From Chlamydiales bacterium (lineage in GTDB: Bacteria; Chlamydiota; Chlamydiia; Chlamydiales; Simkaniaceae): DNA of 64,000 bases. The translations under genes were made by a program, and so were the position numbers. The stretch covers positions 310,001 to 374,000 of the forward strand of contig JACKPR010000003.1 of the NCBI GenBank assembly GCA_024233395.1, read 5' to 3'. The notes under the pieces are model-generated. The model saw nothing but the letters and a program-made list of their open reading frames with translations. It made no database searches and had not been told where the DNA came from. Below, piece by piece: positions 1 to 8,131 of this stretch (position 1 is the stretch's first letter; every line of letters starts with the position of its first letter).

Positions 1-19
1 CTCTATTTTTTGAAATTGG

Positions 20-189
20 TATGAACCTATCCGTAAAGTAAATTGTTTTTCATTTTCCAATATTTTCTAGCAGATTTTTTCTGTCCATTTTGATCCCATT
101 GTCCAAGAGACAAAGGTTCAAAATGGACAGGGAAAAGATACAGAAAAGATAGGGAATGAGAAATAATAGACTTTGCGGATAGGTTCATA
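20..189. repeat. Palindromic MITE-like element, TGAACCTATCC family, copy 1
   Basis: The ends form an inverted repeat: positions 20-39 match the reverse complement of 170-189 at 19 of 20 bases. The arms stay complementary, imperfectly, through an inner pair CTGTCCATTTTGA / TCAAAATGGACAG near 82-94 and 118-130, so nearly the whole 170 bp can fold into one hairpin. The same terminus (ATGAACCTATCC) begins and ends the element at 63098-63264, although the interiors differ. It lies directly upstream of the first gene. It has no coding capacity, which suggests a non-autonomous element moved in trans. Confidence 0.75.
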
Positions 190-199
190 ACTTTTATTC

Positions 200-228
200 T
201 GTGCGGAAAGCTCTTTTTTGTCTATAAT
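200..228 (+). promoter_or_regulatory. Possible promoter of the HAD hydrolase gene
   Basis: A consensus -10 box TATAAT lies at 223-228, about 24 bp before the ATG at 252. The expected -35 position holds only TGTGCG, a poor match. The site lies just outside the palindromic element ending at 189. Confidence 0.35.
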
Positions 229-251
229 TACACTGTAAGATTGGAGTGGCA

Positions 252-1094
252 ATGAACAGAGGAACCATAGCATTAGATATCGATGGAACGATCACCAACC
301 GGAAACATCTCATTCCGGATGGTGTAGCGACTTACTTTGAGAACCTTCATAAAGATGGGTGGCAGTTTATTTTTGTGACGGGAAGATCGATGTCTTTTGC
401 GATGATGACCCTTCCAAAGCTAACCTTTCCCTATTTACTTGCCCTTCAAAATGGAGCAGACTTACTCGAAATCCCTTCAAAGAAAAAAGTGGCTCGGTCT
501 TATTTGAAAATCAATATTGTTGAACTCCTTGATCAACTTTATCAAGGAAATGAAGGGGACTTTATTGTTTATGCGGGATATGAAAAAGGAGATCTCTGCT
601 ATTTTCGTCCTGATCGTTTTTCACCAGAGATGCAGGAATATCTCAAAGAGGTAGAAAAACTCTCTGCATCCCCTTGGATTCCTTTAGATTCTTTTGATAT
701 CAAGCAGCAGAGCATTTTTCCCCTTATTAAATGTATTGGATCGAAAGAAATGCTTGAAGGCTTTAACAAAAAGCTTCTCTCCATTGAAGATCTCAAAACG
801 ACATTAATCAAAGATCCCATTTCCCCCGATCTCTACCTTATCCTTATCACCCATAAGAATGCAGATAAGGGAATTGCTGTGAAAACTTTCATGGAGAAAT
901 ACCAACTGAAGCATCCTCTTATTACTGGAGGAGATGATAACAACGATATCCCTCTTCTTAAAGCGGGAGATGTTCGTATCGCGATGGATGGAGCTCCTGA
1001 AGCTTTACAAAATATTGCCCATATTATTGCACCTCCAGCTGACCGCATGGGGATCATTCAGGGGATTGAAGAAGCGATCAGGTTAGCGACATGA
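252..1094 (+). CDS. HAD-superfamily hydrolase, Cof/type IIB phosphatase
   Basis: This is a cytoplasmic haloacid-dehalogenase-type phosphatase; the substrate is not predictable. Motif I is DIDGT (Asp9 and Asp11, the nucleophile and acid/base), followed by a VTGR motif II segment. The Mg-binding motif IV is GGDDNND near residue 226, the typical Cof-family C-terminal signature. The large cap between these motifs and the roughly 280-aa length fit type IIB. The ATG at 252 is preferred over the in-frame GTG at 246 because GGAG at 243-246 lies 5 nt upstream of it. The gene overlaps the next one by 4 nt (ATGA), so the two are probably translationally coupled. A HAD hydrolase near fabI matches the Chlamydia arrangement as I recall it (CT103/CT104). 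Confidence 0.85.
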   Translation: MNRGTIALDIDGTITNRKHLIPDGVATYFENLHKDGWQFIFVTGRSMSFAMMTLPKLTFPYLLALQNGADLLEIPSKKKVARSYLKINIVELLDQLYQGNEGDFIVYAGYEKGDLCYFRPDRFSPEMQEYLKEVEKLSASPWIPLDSFDIKQQSIFPLIKCIGSKEMLEGFNKKLLSIEDLKTTLIKDPISPDLYLILITHKNADKGIAVKTFMEKYQLKHPLITGGDDNNDIPLLKAGDVRIAMDGAPEALQNIAHIIAPPADRMGIIQGIEEAIRLAT

Positions 1095-2212
1095 CCGTAG
1101 CCATCGACAAACGAAAACTTGTGGATCTAGCACTCGATGCTGGAAGGCGTTACTTAAGTCCTCAGACAGATCTGATTCACTATTGCTATGAGGATGAACG
1201 CTCCACCGATACCATTCCTTTTTTTGAGAATCTTTGTTACTGCTTAACCCTTTTTCGAACCATGGTAGGAGACCATGTCCAAGAAGGAAAAGAGAGGTTA
1301 AAACACCTCCTTTCTTTTCGAAATGAAGAGGGGCGCTTTCCTGTCTATCTTCATCAATACTCTAAAGGGATAGGATCGTATCGAACCATGTATCCTCTCT
1401 TTCTAATCGATAAATACTTCCATAAAGTGATCGAAGAGCCTCTTCGCTCAGAGATTCGTAAAAATCTGACCCTTCCCCTTCCTCCCGAAGAAATCACTAA
1501 TTCTAAAGAAGCAGGACTGATGGCTCTTCATCTAGTCTGTCATGATCACCCCTTAGATTCCCTTTTTCCTCTTTGGGACTTTGAAAATGAGCTTTATTCG
1601 GGACCCCTAGGTGATGAACGGCAACGAAAAGGGGAGATAGAAACCACTCTTTTTGATCTATTCATGGGCCATTCTCCTCGAATCTTAAAGCCTCATCCAA
1701 TCCATCTCCATGCTTCTCTTGTTTTTCCATCAGAAAATAATAAAAAAACATCTCCAGTTATTTCTGGATCTCCCAAGCCAGTGGGGAAAGGTTACCATCT
1801 TTATCGAAAGGTTTGGAAAGAGGAATGCCATCTTCATACATTGGTTTGTCAAGATAAGAACATCATTTGTGAAGGTCAGATCTTTACTTATCCCGAAGTC
1901 ATTCCTGATGAAAAAAACCGGATGGAACTCACCTTTTATACGGATCGTGCAGATGGAAAAACCATTTTGATCAATGGAGAGAAAGGGACAGTTTTTAAAT
2001 TAGGGGATGTGATTTCAGTGATTACCCCTGCTAAAACCCTTAAATTTACTTTCAAAATTGTAGAGGGAGAAGGAGACTTCTTGGGTCATCTAAGCTTTGG
2101 TAATCGGCCTGCTCAGATCGAAACGCATGATTTTACTGCATACGATTGGAAGATTGGAATTCGTTCCTTAAGAAGAACGTCTACTTTACGCCTTGAGCTT
2201 CAAGAGCTTTAA
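1091..2212 (+). CDS. Conserved hypothetical protein, coupled to the HAD hydrolase
   Basis: 373 aa with no signal peptide or membrane segment. I do not recognise a named domain. The N-terminal half is helical and rich in Tyr, His and Cys (HYCYEDERS near residue 30), loosely like alpha/alpha-barrel carbohydrate proteins, and the C-terminal 150 residues look beta-rich. The start overlaps the preceding stop (ATGA), implying a two-gene operon and a possibly related function. The last 32 nt overlap the convergent phosphatase gene. Confidence 0.7.
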   Translation: MTVAIDKRKLVDLALDAGRRYLSPQTDLIHYCYEDERSTDTIPFFENLCYCLTLFRTMVGDHVQEGKERLKHLLSFRNEEGRFPVYLHQYSKGIGSYRTMYPLFLIDKYFHKVIEEPLRSEIRKNLTLPLPPEEITNSKEAGLMALHLVCHDHPLDSLFPLWDFENELYSGPLGDERQRKGEIETTLFDLFMGHSPRILKPHPIHLHASLVFPSENNKKTSPVISGSPKPVGKGYHLYRKVWKEECHLHTLVCQDKNIICEGQIFTYPEVIPDEKNRMELTFYTDRADGKTILINGEKGTVFKLGDVISVITPAKTLKFTFKIVEGEGDFLGHLSFGNRPAQIETHDFTAYDWKIGIRSLRRTSTLRLELQEL

Positions 2213-2963
2213 CCTGCTGGTCGTGGTTCGATCCCTCTTTATAGATCATAGGACGCTTAGCAACCATTGTATTACGTGCATCAGCTCCAGTCTTTCCTTG
2301 CTTTAAGACATAATAGGCTCCCAAGCTAGAACCACTTCTTCCGACTCCCGATTTACAGTGGATCAAAACAGCAGTTCCTGCTTGCCGTTTTTCATCAATC
2401 CAGTCGGCTGCTTCACGAAGCTTTTCTATCGGCAGAGCTAAGAAATCGGGGGAAAAGATGATTTTATGTTGTATACCCTTATAGTCAATCGCTCGCCCAC
2501 CAAGAGTTGTGGTTTGCAGTTCAAAGGGATCTATAATGGCTAAAACAGCAATGTTATTCTTTTGGATCCATTCCTTAAATCCCATTTCTCTTAAAGGGAG
2601 GGCACTTAAGTAGATTCCGTCTTCGATTTTTGTTGTCCATTCCCAATTCCCAAAACGGTTTTTAAGGACATTTTTCACAAGGAGAAATTCAAAGACAAGA
2701 CGGTTCATTCGAGTAAATTGGATAAATTTACAAGCAATGGAAAGAGCCGTTTCAGATTTTGCAATAAGAACTGTGGTAATCCCTGCTAAAACTAGGGTTG
2801 ACTTCCATGGGAAAGCAGCAAAGAAACCTTGCGTCCAAGAAAAACGGGTCAAGGCATAGAGTGATACAGTCAACACACAAATGGTTTGAGCTAGTGGGCT
2901 TTTATATAGGTTTTCAAAGCGCCAGTGGTAGCTTGTAGGAATAGGTGTTATCCCCGACGCCAT
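2181..2963 (-). CDS. Membrane-anchored dual-specificity/tyrosine phosphatase-like protein
   Basis: The C-terminal half carries the protein tyrosine phosphatase signature HCKSGVGRSG (C203 nucleophile, R209 phosphate-binding). An upstream Asp in AVLAIIDPFE is a candidate general acid. The N-terminal 90 residues contain two hydrophobic stretches (PLAQTICVLTVSLYAL and STLVLAGITTVLIA), so the catalytic domain is probably tethered to the inner membrane. The whole resembles bacterial DSP/PTPMT1-like enzymes that act on phosphoproteins or on phosphatidylglycerophosphate; the substrate is unproven. It lies 9 nt downstream of fabI on the same strand, and a lipid substrate would suit that neighbour. Confidence 0.75.
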   Translation of the reverse strand: MASGITPIPTSYHWRFENLYKSPLAQTICVLTVSLYALTRFSWTQGFFAAFPWKSTLVLAGITTVLIAKSETALSIACKFIQFTRMNRLVFEFLLVKNVLKNRFGNWEWTTKIEDGIYLSALPLREMGFKEWIQKNNIAVLAIIDPFELQTTTLGGRAIDYKGIQHKIIFSPDFLALPIEKLREAADWIDEKRQAGTAVLIHCKSGVGRSGSSLGAYYVLKQGKTGADARNTMVAKRPMIYKEGSNHDQQVKALEAQGVK

Positions 2964-2972
2964 TTATCATCC

Positions 2973-3884
2973 TTATGTTAAAGCTGCTTCTTCTTGAGGC
3001 GCAAGTGCTGGGCTATCAACAGCCACTCCCATTGCATGCATCCCATTATCGACATAAAGAGTGACCCCTGTGATTGCTGAGGCCATAGGTGAAAGAAGAA
3101 ATGCTGCAGCATTTCCAATTTCATCTGACTTCAGATCTTTTTGGAGGGGAGCATTTTGATGCGCATATTCGATCATTGCACCGATGAAACCAATGGCGCG
3201 TGCAGCGCGGCTTCCTAAAGCTCCAGCAGAAATTGCATTGATGCGAAGACCCCATTTTCTACCAGCTTCCCAAGCTAGGGTTCGGGTATCACTTTCAAGA
3301 GCTGCTTTTGCTGAACTCATTCCTCCACCATAGCCAGGAACAGCACGTTCGGAAGCAAGGTACGTTAAATTGATAGCCGCCCCCTCTTTATTCATAATCG
3401 GGCCAAAATATTTGACCATACTTACAAAAGAGTAAGCAGAAGAGCTAATGGCTGCCAAGTATCCGTTTCTTGTTGTTTCAAGAAGAGGTTTTTTTACTTC
3501 GGGACCGTTAGCTAAAGAATGAACGATAATATCAATCTTTCCATAGTCTTTTTCGATTTGAGCAGCAACTTCTGAAACGGTATAACCATCATATTGCTTG
3601 TAGCGCTTGTTTTCTTTGATATCCTCAGGAACTTCTTCAGGGGTATCAAAGCTTGCATCAATGGGGTAAAGTTTAAGATAGTTCATCATCGAGCCATTAG
3701 AAAGCTTTCGAGATGCGTCAAACTTTCCTGTTTCCCAAGATGTGGTAAAGATTTTTACAATGGGAGCCCACGTTCCAATCAGAATTTCGCAGCCAGCTTC
3801 AGCAAGGGATTTTGCAATCGCCCAGCCATATCCTTGATCATCCCCAATTCCAGCTATAAAAGCTTTTTTACCTTTTAAGTTCAT
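2973..3884 (-). CDS. fabI: Enoyl-[acyl-carrier-protein] reductase (NADH), plant/chlamydial type
   Basis: Catalyses the last, NADH-dependent reduction of each type II fatty-acid elongation cycle. An N-terminal Rossmann segment (AGIGDDQGYGWAIAKSLAEAG), a conserved DIIVHSLANGPE strand and the pair Tyr175 and Tyr185 followed by Lys193 are visible. Tyr185 and Lys193 are separated by seven residues, as in plant and chlamydial enzymes, rather than six as in E. coli FabI. The ATG at 3884 is favoured over the TTG at 3887 because GAGGT lies 6 nt upstream. At about 303 aa it is longer than E. coli FabI (262 aa), again like plastid and chlamydial homologues. Confidence 0.95.
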   Translation of the reverse strand: MNLKGKKAFIAGIGDDQGYGWAIAKSLAEAGCEILIGTWAPIVKIFTTSWETGKFDASRKLSNGSMMNYLKLYPIDASFDTPEEVPEDIKENKRYKQYDGYTVSEVAAQIEKDYGKIDIIVHSLANGPEVKKPLLETTRNGYLAAISSSAYSFVSMVKYFGPIMNKEGAAINLTYLASERAVPGYGGGMSSAKAALESDTRTLAWEAGRKWGLRINAISAGALGSRAARAIGFIGAMIEYAHQNAPLQKDLKSDEIGNAAAFLLSPMASAITGVTLYVDNGMHAMGVAVDSPALAPQEEAALT

Positions 3885-3942
3885 CAAATTACCTCACGCT
3901 AAATTTGGAGTAAAAGATACCAAATAAATTCAAAAATGACAA

Positions 3943-4515
3943 CTAATCGTTGGTAAGCTCAAATCCAACATATTTATTTGAATCATAGTCCTCATGCATA
4001 AAAGATGATTTTTTAAGTCCAAGAGATTCAAAAAATTTCATGCTTGTTCCATTCATCACTCGTGTGATTGCAGTAAACTTTTTAATTTCAGGAAGAGCTT
4101 CACGGGCTACTTGAGCCATTTGAGTTCCGACTTTTTGATGAAAGTAAGAGGGGTCGATAGCCATTTGGCGTCCGTAAACCTGGTCTGGAAACTCAGTGAG
4201 ATCGAGAATAAGAAGACCGATCACTTTTGTTCCTTCCTTAGCAATTAACCAGTGAATATTTTCGGGTTGTTGAGTGACTAAATCTAGTTCTTCATTGATC
4301 GTTTCTGTTAAAAATATTCTTGTATCTTCAACTCCAAGTTCTTCCTTTGAAAAAGGGTGGTAGGCAACCATAAAGCTTTCAATAAACATGTTGCCAGCTT
4401 GGGAATAGTCTTCCGTGTGATCCCACTCAAAATGGAAACTATCGATGTCTCGATCCTGTAGATTATAAGCAAATAGTGTTGAAAGAGAAAGTAGTAATGC
4501 AATAAATACCTTCAT
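3943..4515 (-). CDS. Secreted GNAT-family N-acetyltransferase
   Basis: Residues 1-16 form a short Sec-type signal peptide (MKVFIALLLSLSTLFA) ending in an AXA-like cleavage site. The rest fits the GNAT fold: an acceptor-side helix, a beta4 strand (WLIAKEGTKVIGLLILDL), a motif A region (QMAIDPSYFHQKVGTQM) and a C-terminal beta-alpha unit with NGTSMKFFESLGL, typical of motif B. The acetyl-CoA loop is a poor match to Q/RxxGxG/A. GNAT enzymes normally act in the cytoplasm, so a signal peptide is unusual. The start is fixed by GGAGG just upstream of the ATG. The substrate is unknown. Confidence 0.75.
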   Translation of the reverse strand: MKVFIALLLSLSTLFAYNLQDRDIDSFHFEWDHTEDYSQAGNMFIESFMVAYHPFSKEELGVEDTRIFLTETINEELDLVTQQPENIHWLIAKEGTKVIGLLILDLTEFPDQVYGRQMAIDPSYFHQKVGTQMAQVAREALPEIKKFTAITRVMNGTSMKFFESLGLKKSSFMHEDYDSNKYVGFELTND

Positions 4516-4663
4516 AGAAACCTCCTTGATATAGTGAATAGCCTACCAATTTTAAAAGAATTCATTCAACAATATTTTTCTTAACTCTTTGTAAATGATT
4601 ATTTTAATTCAATGTGATATTCCAAAGGAATGTTATACTTGTCCTAAAATTTCATAGGGGATC

Positions 4664-6748
4664 ATGGAAAGGTTAAACTTCAATGCACGACCAGACCCGG
4701 TTTTAGCAAAGCTTCCGGAAAGTAAAGATCAGGTTACGAGAATTGCTCTTATTGCCATTCCTTTCTTGAGTTTATATCAGCCAACAAGAATAGGAGTATC
4801 GGTCATTACAGGTTCCATTCAGGTGATTTCTCTTTGGAACACCAATCAACAAGGGTATGAGAAGCTCCTCAAGTCATCAGCTTATGGCATCATGATTTAC
4901 TTTTCGATTTATCGCCCCAAAACAACTTTAGCAATCACATTGAGTGTTCAGACCTTCTGCGATATCAAAGAAGGGAAAGTCTATGACATTCTCTCTCGAA
5001 TGATCTATTTTTATTCGATTTATTCTCAACGCCCTGAGTTTATTGTCGCCTCACTTGTTCTTGAAGCTGGGAAGGAGCTTAAGGAAGCTTATGAGGAATA
5101 TAAAAACGAAAACTATCTCGAAGTTGTAGCCAAACTAGTCATGGTTGCTCTTCGCTGTTATCAGACTAAAGAAGAAGTATCAAGGGTCTCTCGTCGCTAT
5201 TTTGGGAAAACGGTCACACAAGAAGACTGGGATCAGCTTTCTAAAGAAAAAGACATTTCTAAAGCTCTAAAGAAAAAAAATTATTCGGACGTTATCAAAG
5301 ACATAAAAGTGAAGCCCCTTCCCAAGAGTCAACTTTCTAAAGTGAAACTCAAGGATATGGTTTTCGAAAGGGTTGACTTTTCAGATTCCGACTTAAGTGG
5401 AGCAACAATTGAAAGTGTCACTTTCAACCACTGTAAAATGGAAGATATTTACCTTTATGACGTCAAATTGACTCAAGTGGTTTGGAACCATTGCCAATTG
5501 AGGAAGGGGACTTTTTATCACTGCTTTGGAACAGATCTTACTTTTAAGGGGTGTGATTTGACACGCTTTTGTATGAGTGAGTCGATTTTTTCCAAACTGC
5601 ATATAGAAGCATCAACCCTTTACGGAGCCTCCTTTTTAAATGTCCTTTTACAGGATTCTGTTCTGAAAGGGTGTGATTTAGTCGATGTTCTTCTTTGCCA
5701 TGCGAATTTTAGAAAAATCGATTGCAGCGAAAATCGAGTGACAAAGCCTGTGATTGCTTTGACATGGCACTTTAAAGATCGAGGATCTTGGGGAGCTCCT
5801 ATTCCCGATGTATTAGAAGATCAAGGAGCCTTGACACTTAAATTTCCGATCTATCCTGAAGATATTGATGTTGCGAAATTAAATGAAGAAGTTGAGAAGA
5901 AATTGAAATCCTACTCAACATACCGGTTGAGTCGTGCTCAAGAGCTTCTGGATGATCCAAATGTTACTCCAGAAATCGAAAAGGTTCAAAGAAAAGCAGC
6001 ACAAGTGATGTCCTATGCAGATGGAGTGATTCTTTCTGGAGGAGAGAATGTTCAAACAGAGTTTTATTCTGATTCTTTTGATGGTGACGATTATAGAAGA
6101 AGCTTAATGGAATTTGCTGTCATTCATCATAGAAAACCTGTGATGGGAATCTGTCGGGGATGTCAAGTTCTCAATACATACTTTGGAGGAACCATTAAAA
6201 ATGTTCCTTTTCAAGGAGGACGAGAACCTTTAAATTTTAATCACGAAGACACTCTTGGAAAGAAGTTAAAAAGTAAATTCAAGCGCTCTCTATTGGGTGT
6301 TTCTGCTCACAGTCAAGCTGCAGATAAAATGGGTCGAGATCTTCAAGTCGTCGTAACAAAAAGAGGGATTGTTAAAGCATTTATGAATCGGGACAGAACC
6401 GTGATAGGAACCCAATTTCACCCAGAAAGATATATCGATGGAAAACTTATTAGAGAAAAAATGGGAGAAGCAGATTTAAAAAGGGTGATCGGTCTTTTAG
6501 CCTCGGATATAAAAGAGAGTCACTTCTTTCAAACAGGCCCCTTACTGACAAGTGGAGATACCCCTCAATTGTCCCCAGAAGGAGAGCTGGCGATTATTAA
6601 ATACTGTAATCAGGCGCTTCTAAGAATTATTGACTCAGTTAAGAAACTTGAGCCCAATCAAATTTTCTTTAAAATTTTCTTAGGTAGTGTGCGAACTAGT
6701 CGCGGCGATTCCAGCCCTCGGCGGTTAGAATCCGCCCTGGCGGGATAA
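4664..6748 (+). CDS. Pentapeptide-repeat protein fused to class I glutamine amidotransferase/peptidase C26 domain
   Basis: 694 aa in three parts. Residues 20-140 contain hydrophobic segments (IALIAIPFLSLYQ, YGIMIYFSIY) and are probably membrane-associated. Residues about 230-360 form a pentapeptide-repeat solenoid with A(D/N)LXX-like units (VDFSDSDLSGATIESVTFNH and FKGCDLTRFCMSESIF). Residues about 380-620 are a GATase-1/gamma-glutamyl-hydrolase-like domain: GICRGCQ with nucleophile Cys497 and FHPE with His586 and Glu588 complete the triad. A consensus-like -10 (TATACT, 4634-4639) lies about 25 bp upstream. The combination is unusual; a peptidase or amidase acting on gamma-glutamyl compounds near the membrane is only inferred. 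The 3' end overlaps the convergent hctB-like gene by 53 nt. Confidence 0.8.
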   Translation: MERLNFNARPDPVLAKLPESKDQVTRIALIAIPFLSLYQPTRIGVSVITGSIQVISLWNTNQQGYEKLLKSSAYGIMIYFSIYRPKTTLAITLSVQTFCDIKEGKVYDILSRMIYFYSIYSQRPEFIVASLVLEAGKELKEAYEEYKNENYLEVVAKLVMVALRCYQTKEEVSRVSRRYFGKTVTQEDWDQLSKEKDISKALKKKNYSDVIKDIKVKPLPKSQLSKVKLKDMVFERVDFSDSDLSGATIESVTFNHCKMEDIYLYDVKLTQVVWNHCQLRKGTFYHCFGTDLTFKGCDLTRFCMSESIFSKLHIEASTLYGASFLNVLLQDSVLKGCDLVDVLLCHANFRKIDCSENRVTKPVIALTWHFKDRGSWGAPIPDVLEDQGALTLKFPIYPEDIDVAKLNEEVEKKLKSYSTYRLSRAQELLDDPNVTPEIEKVQRKAAQVMSYADGVILSGGENVQTEFYSDSFDGDDYRRSLMEFAVIHHRKPVMGICRGCQVLNTYFGGTIKNVPFQGGREPLNFNHEDTLGKKLKSKFKRSLLGVSAHSQAADKMGRDLQVVVTKRGIVKAFMNRDRTVIGTQFHPERYIDGKLIREKMGEADLKRVIGLLASDIKESHFFQTGPLLTSGDTPQLSPEGELAIIKYCNQALLRIIDSVKKLEPNQIFFKIFLGSVRTSRGDSSPRRLESALAG

Positions 6749-7073
6749 TAATTTTAATCCTCTTAGGAGGAGGAGCTGATGGAGGTTGAACGGGAAGATC
6801 TTCAACCTTTTGCTTGATAGGAGCTGGTTTCATTTTCGGCGTTGCAACTTTTTTCTTTGGAGCTACAACTTTTTTTCGAACCGGAGCCTTTTTCTTTGGA
6901 GTAGCTTTATTCCGAGAGACAACTTTTTTCTTTGCAGCGACCTTTTTCTTTGCAGCGACCTTCTTTTTCGGAGCCATTTTTTTCCGTTTAGGAGCAACTG
7001 TCTTCCTTGAAGAAGTTGTCTTCTTTTGAGTGGCGGCTGTTTTTTTTCGCTTAAAAATCTTTTTAACTACCAT
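6696..7073 (-). CDS. hctB: Histone H1-like DNA-binding protein, HctB type
   Basis: A Lys/Ala/Val-rich protein with tandem KKKVAA-type repeats (KKVAAKKKVAAKKKV), like the C-terminal tails of eukaryotic H1 and chlamydial Hc2, which condense the chromosome in the infectious elementary-body stage. The repeats are also visible in DNA as duplicated 18-mers near 6926-6961. The C-terminal 40 residues are Pro-rich (VQPPSAPPPKR) and not histone-like. The start is uncertain: the ATG at 7073 gives MVVKKIFKRKK, while ATGs at 7079, 7091 and 7124 are also in frame and none has a clear ribosome-binding site. The 3' end overlaps the convergent amidotransferase gene. Confidence 0.75.
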   Translation of the reverse strand: MVVKKIFKRKKTAATQKKTTSSRKTVAPKRKKMAPKKKVAAKKKVAAKKKVVSRNKATPKKKAPVRKKVVAPKKKVATPKMKPAPIKQKVEDLPVQPPSAPPPKRIKIIIPPGRILTAEGWNRRD

Positions 7074-7227
7074 GAACATATTCAAATTCATTTTAATTGC
7101 GATAATAATAAACCGATTGATCATTAATTACAATATAGTAATGTTTCAAATAATATCTTATTATTTGAAATATTATGGAAAGCTCAGAGTCCGTTCTTGC
7201 TTCACAAGTAGCGTTCAGCTAGAATGA

Positions 7228-8121
7228 ATGATTATGAAATATGTAAAGATTGACTCATTTGAAAAACACTTGGATGAAGCCCTACCCGATCATCCTTCAG
7301 AGGTCTATTTTATCCTGATGGAAGACCCTTTTGAAAGGAGATTTGTCGCTGAACGTATTTCTAAAAAAATAGGATTTGAAGTGATCCACTGTGACAATGA
7401 CCAACTTCTTGAAGAATTGGAATCACCTTCATTATTCTCTAATAAGCGCACACTTATCTGTGATGAAGCTATAGAAAAAGAGATCCCAAAAGTAGAAGAT
7501 TATGTTTTGATCTTTACAGGAAAAGAAGCACCCCCTTTTTACAAGAAAATGGAAAAAGAGGGGACAACTCTAGACCTCATTCGAGAAAAACCTTGGGACA
7601 GAAAAAGCCGACTACAGCGGTGGCTTTTAGAATGTGCGCGGGATCGCGGAAAAGCTTTGAGTGTTGATGGAGCGACTTATTTAATTGACTTCTCCCATGT
7701 AGATTTTGCAATGCTTTTACAAGAACTCGACAAGATCATTGCCTATAGTGGCGTAGAAAAAAAACTTTCGTTAGAAATGGTGAAGGAAATTTGCTCATTG
7801 GATCCCATTCAAAATGGGTGGCAAATCTCTGAAGCTGTTGTTCTTGGAGGGACGGTTCATTATGGGGAAATCGATCTCTATACTTTAATCGGACAGCTCC
7901 GTTACCAACTACAGCTTGGGCTGCAAATCGCCTTAGCAAAAGAACCTCCAAAAACTTCTCCCAAGAAGATTGAGAGATTTCGACGGAGTGGACTGAATTC
8001 CTCTTACTTCACTGAGGGGCTGAAAGAACTTTTTAACTTAGAAATGAAAATGCGCTCTAATATTTCGAACCATGGACTCCTTTTCGATCAATTTAGAGCT
8101 AAACTCGCAGCAAAGCGTTAG
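7228..8121 (+). CDS. holA: DNA polymerase III subunit delta
   Basis: 297 aa with the overall pattern of chlamydial HolA. The N-terminal AAA+-like region (VYFILMEDPFERRFVAERI) lacks a true Walker A, as expected for delta. A conserved middle segment reads DFAMLLQELDKIIAYSG, and the helical C-terminal collar domain carries LIGQLRYQLQLGLQIALA. The protein would load the sliding clamp as part of the clamp loader. ATG 7228 or ATG 7234 could serve as start; no strong Shine-Dalgarno is present. The next gene starts 11 nt after the stop, so the two probably form an operon. Confidence 0.85.
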   Translation: MIMKYVKIDSFEKHLDEALPDHPSEVYFILMEDPFERRFVAERISKKIGFEVIHCDNDQLLEELESPSLFSNKRTLICDEAIEKEIPKVEDYVLIFTGKEAPPFYKKMEKEGTTLDLIREKPWDRKSRLQRWLLECARDRGKALSVDGATYLIDFSHVDFAMLLQELDKIIAYSGVEKKLSLEMVKEICSLDPIQNGWQISEAVVLGGTVHYGEIDLYTLIGQLRYQLQLGLQIALAKEPPKTSPKKIERFRRSGLNSSYFTEGLKELFNLEMKMRSNISNHGLLFDQFRAKLAAKR

Positions 8122-8131
8122 AAGAAAAAAT

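Noticed and set aside
6786..7029. Two plus-strand Phe/Leu-rich ORFs opposite the hctB-like gene
   Set aside because: They are mirror images of the AAA/AAG-rich histone repeat (TTT/CTT read as Phe/Leu) with no ribosome-binding site.
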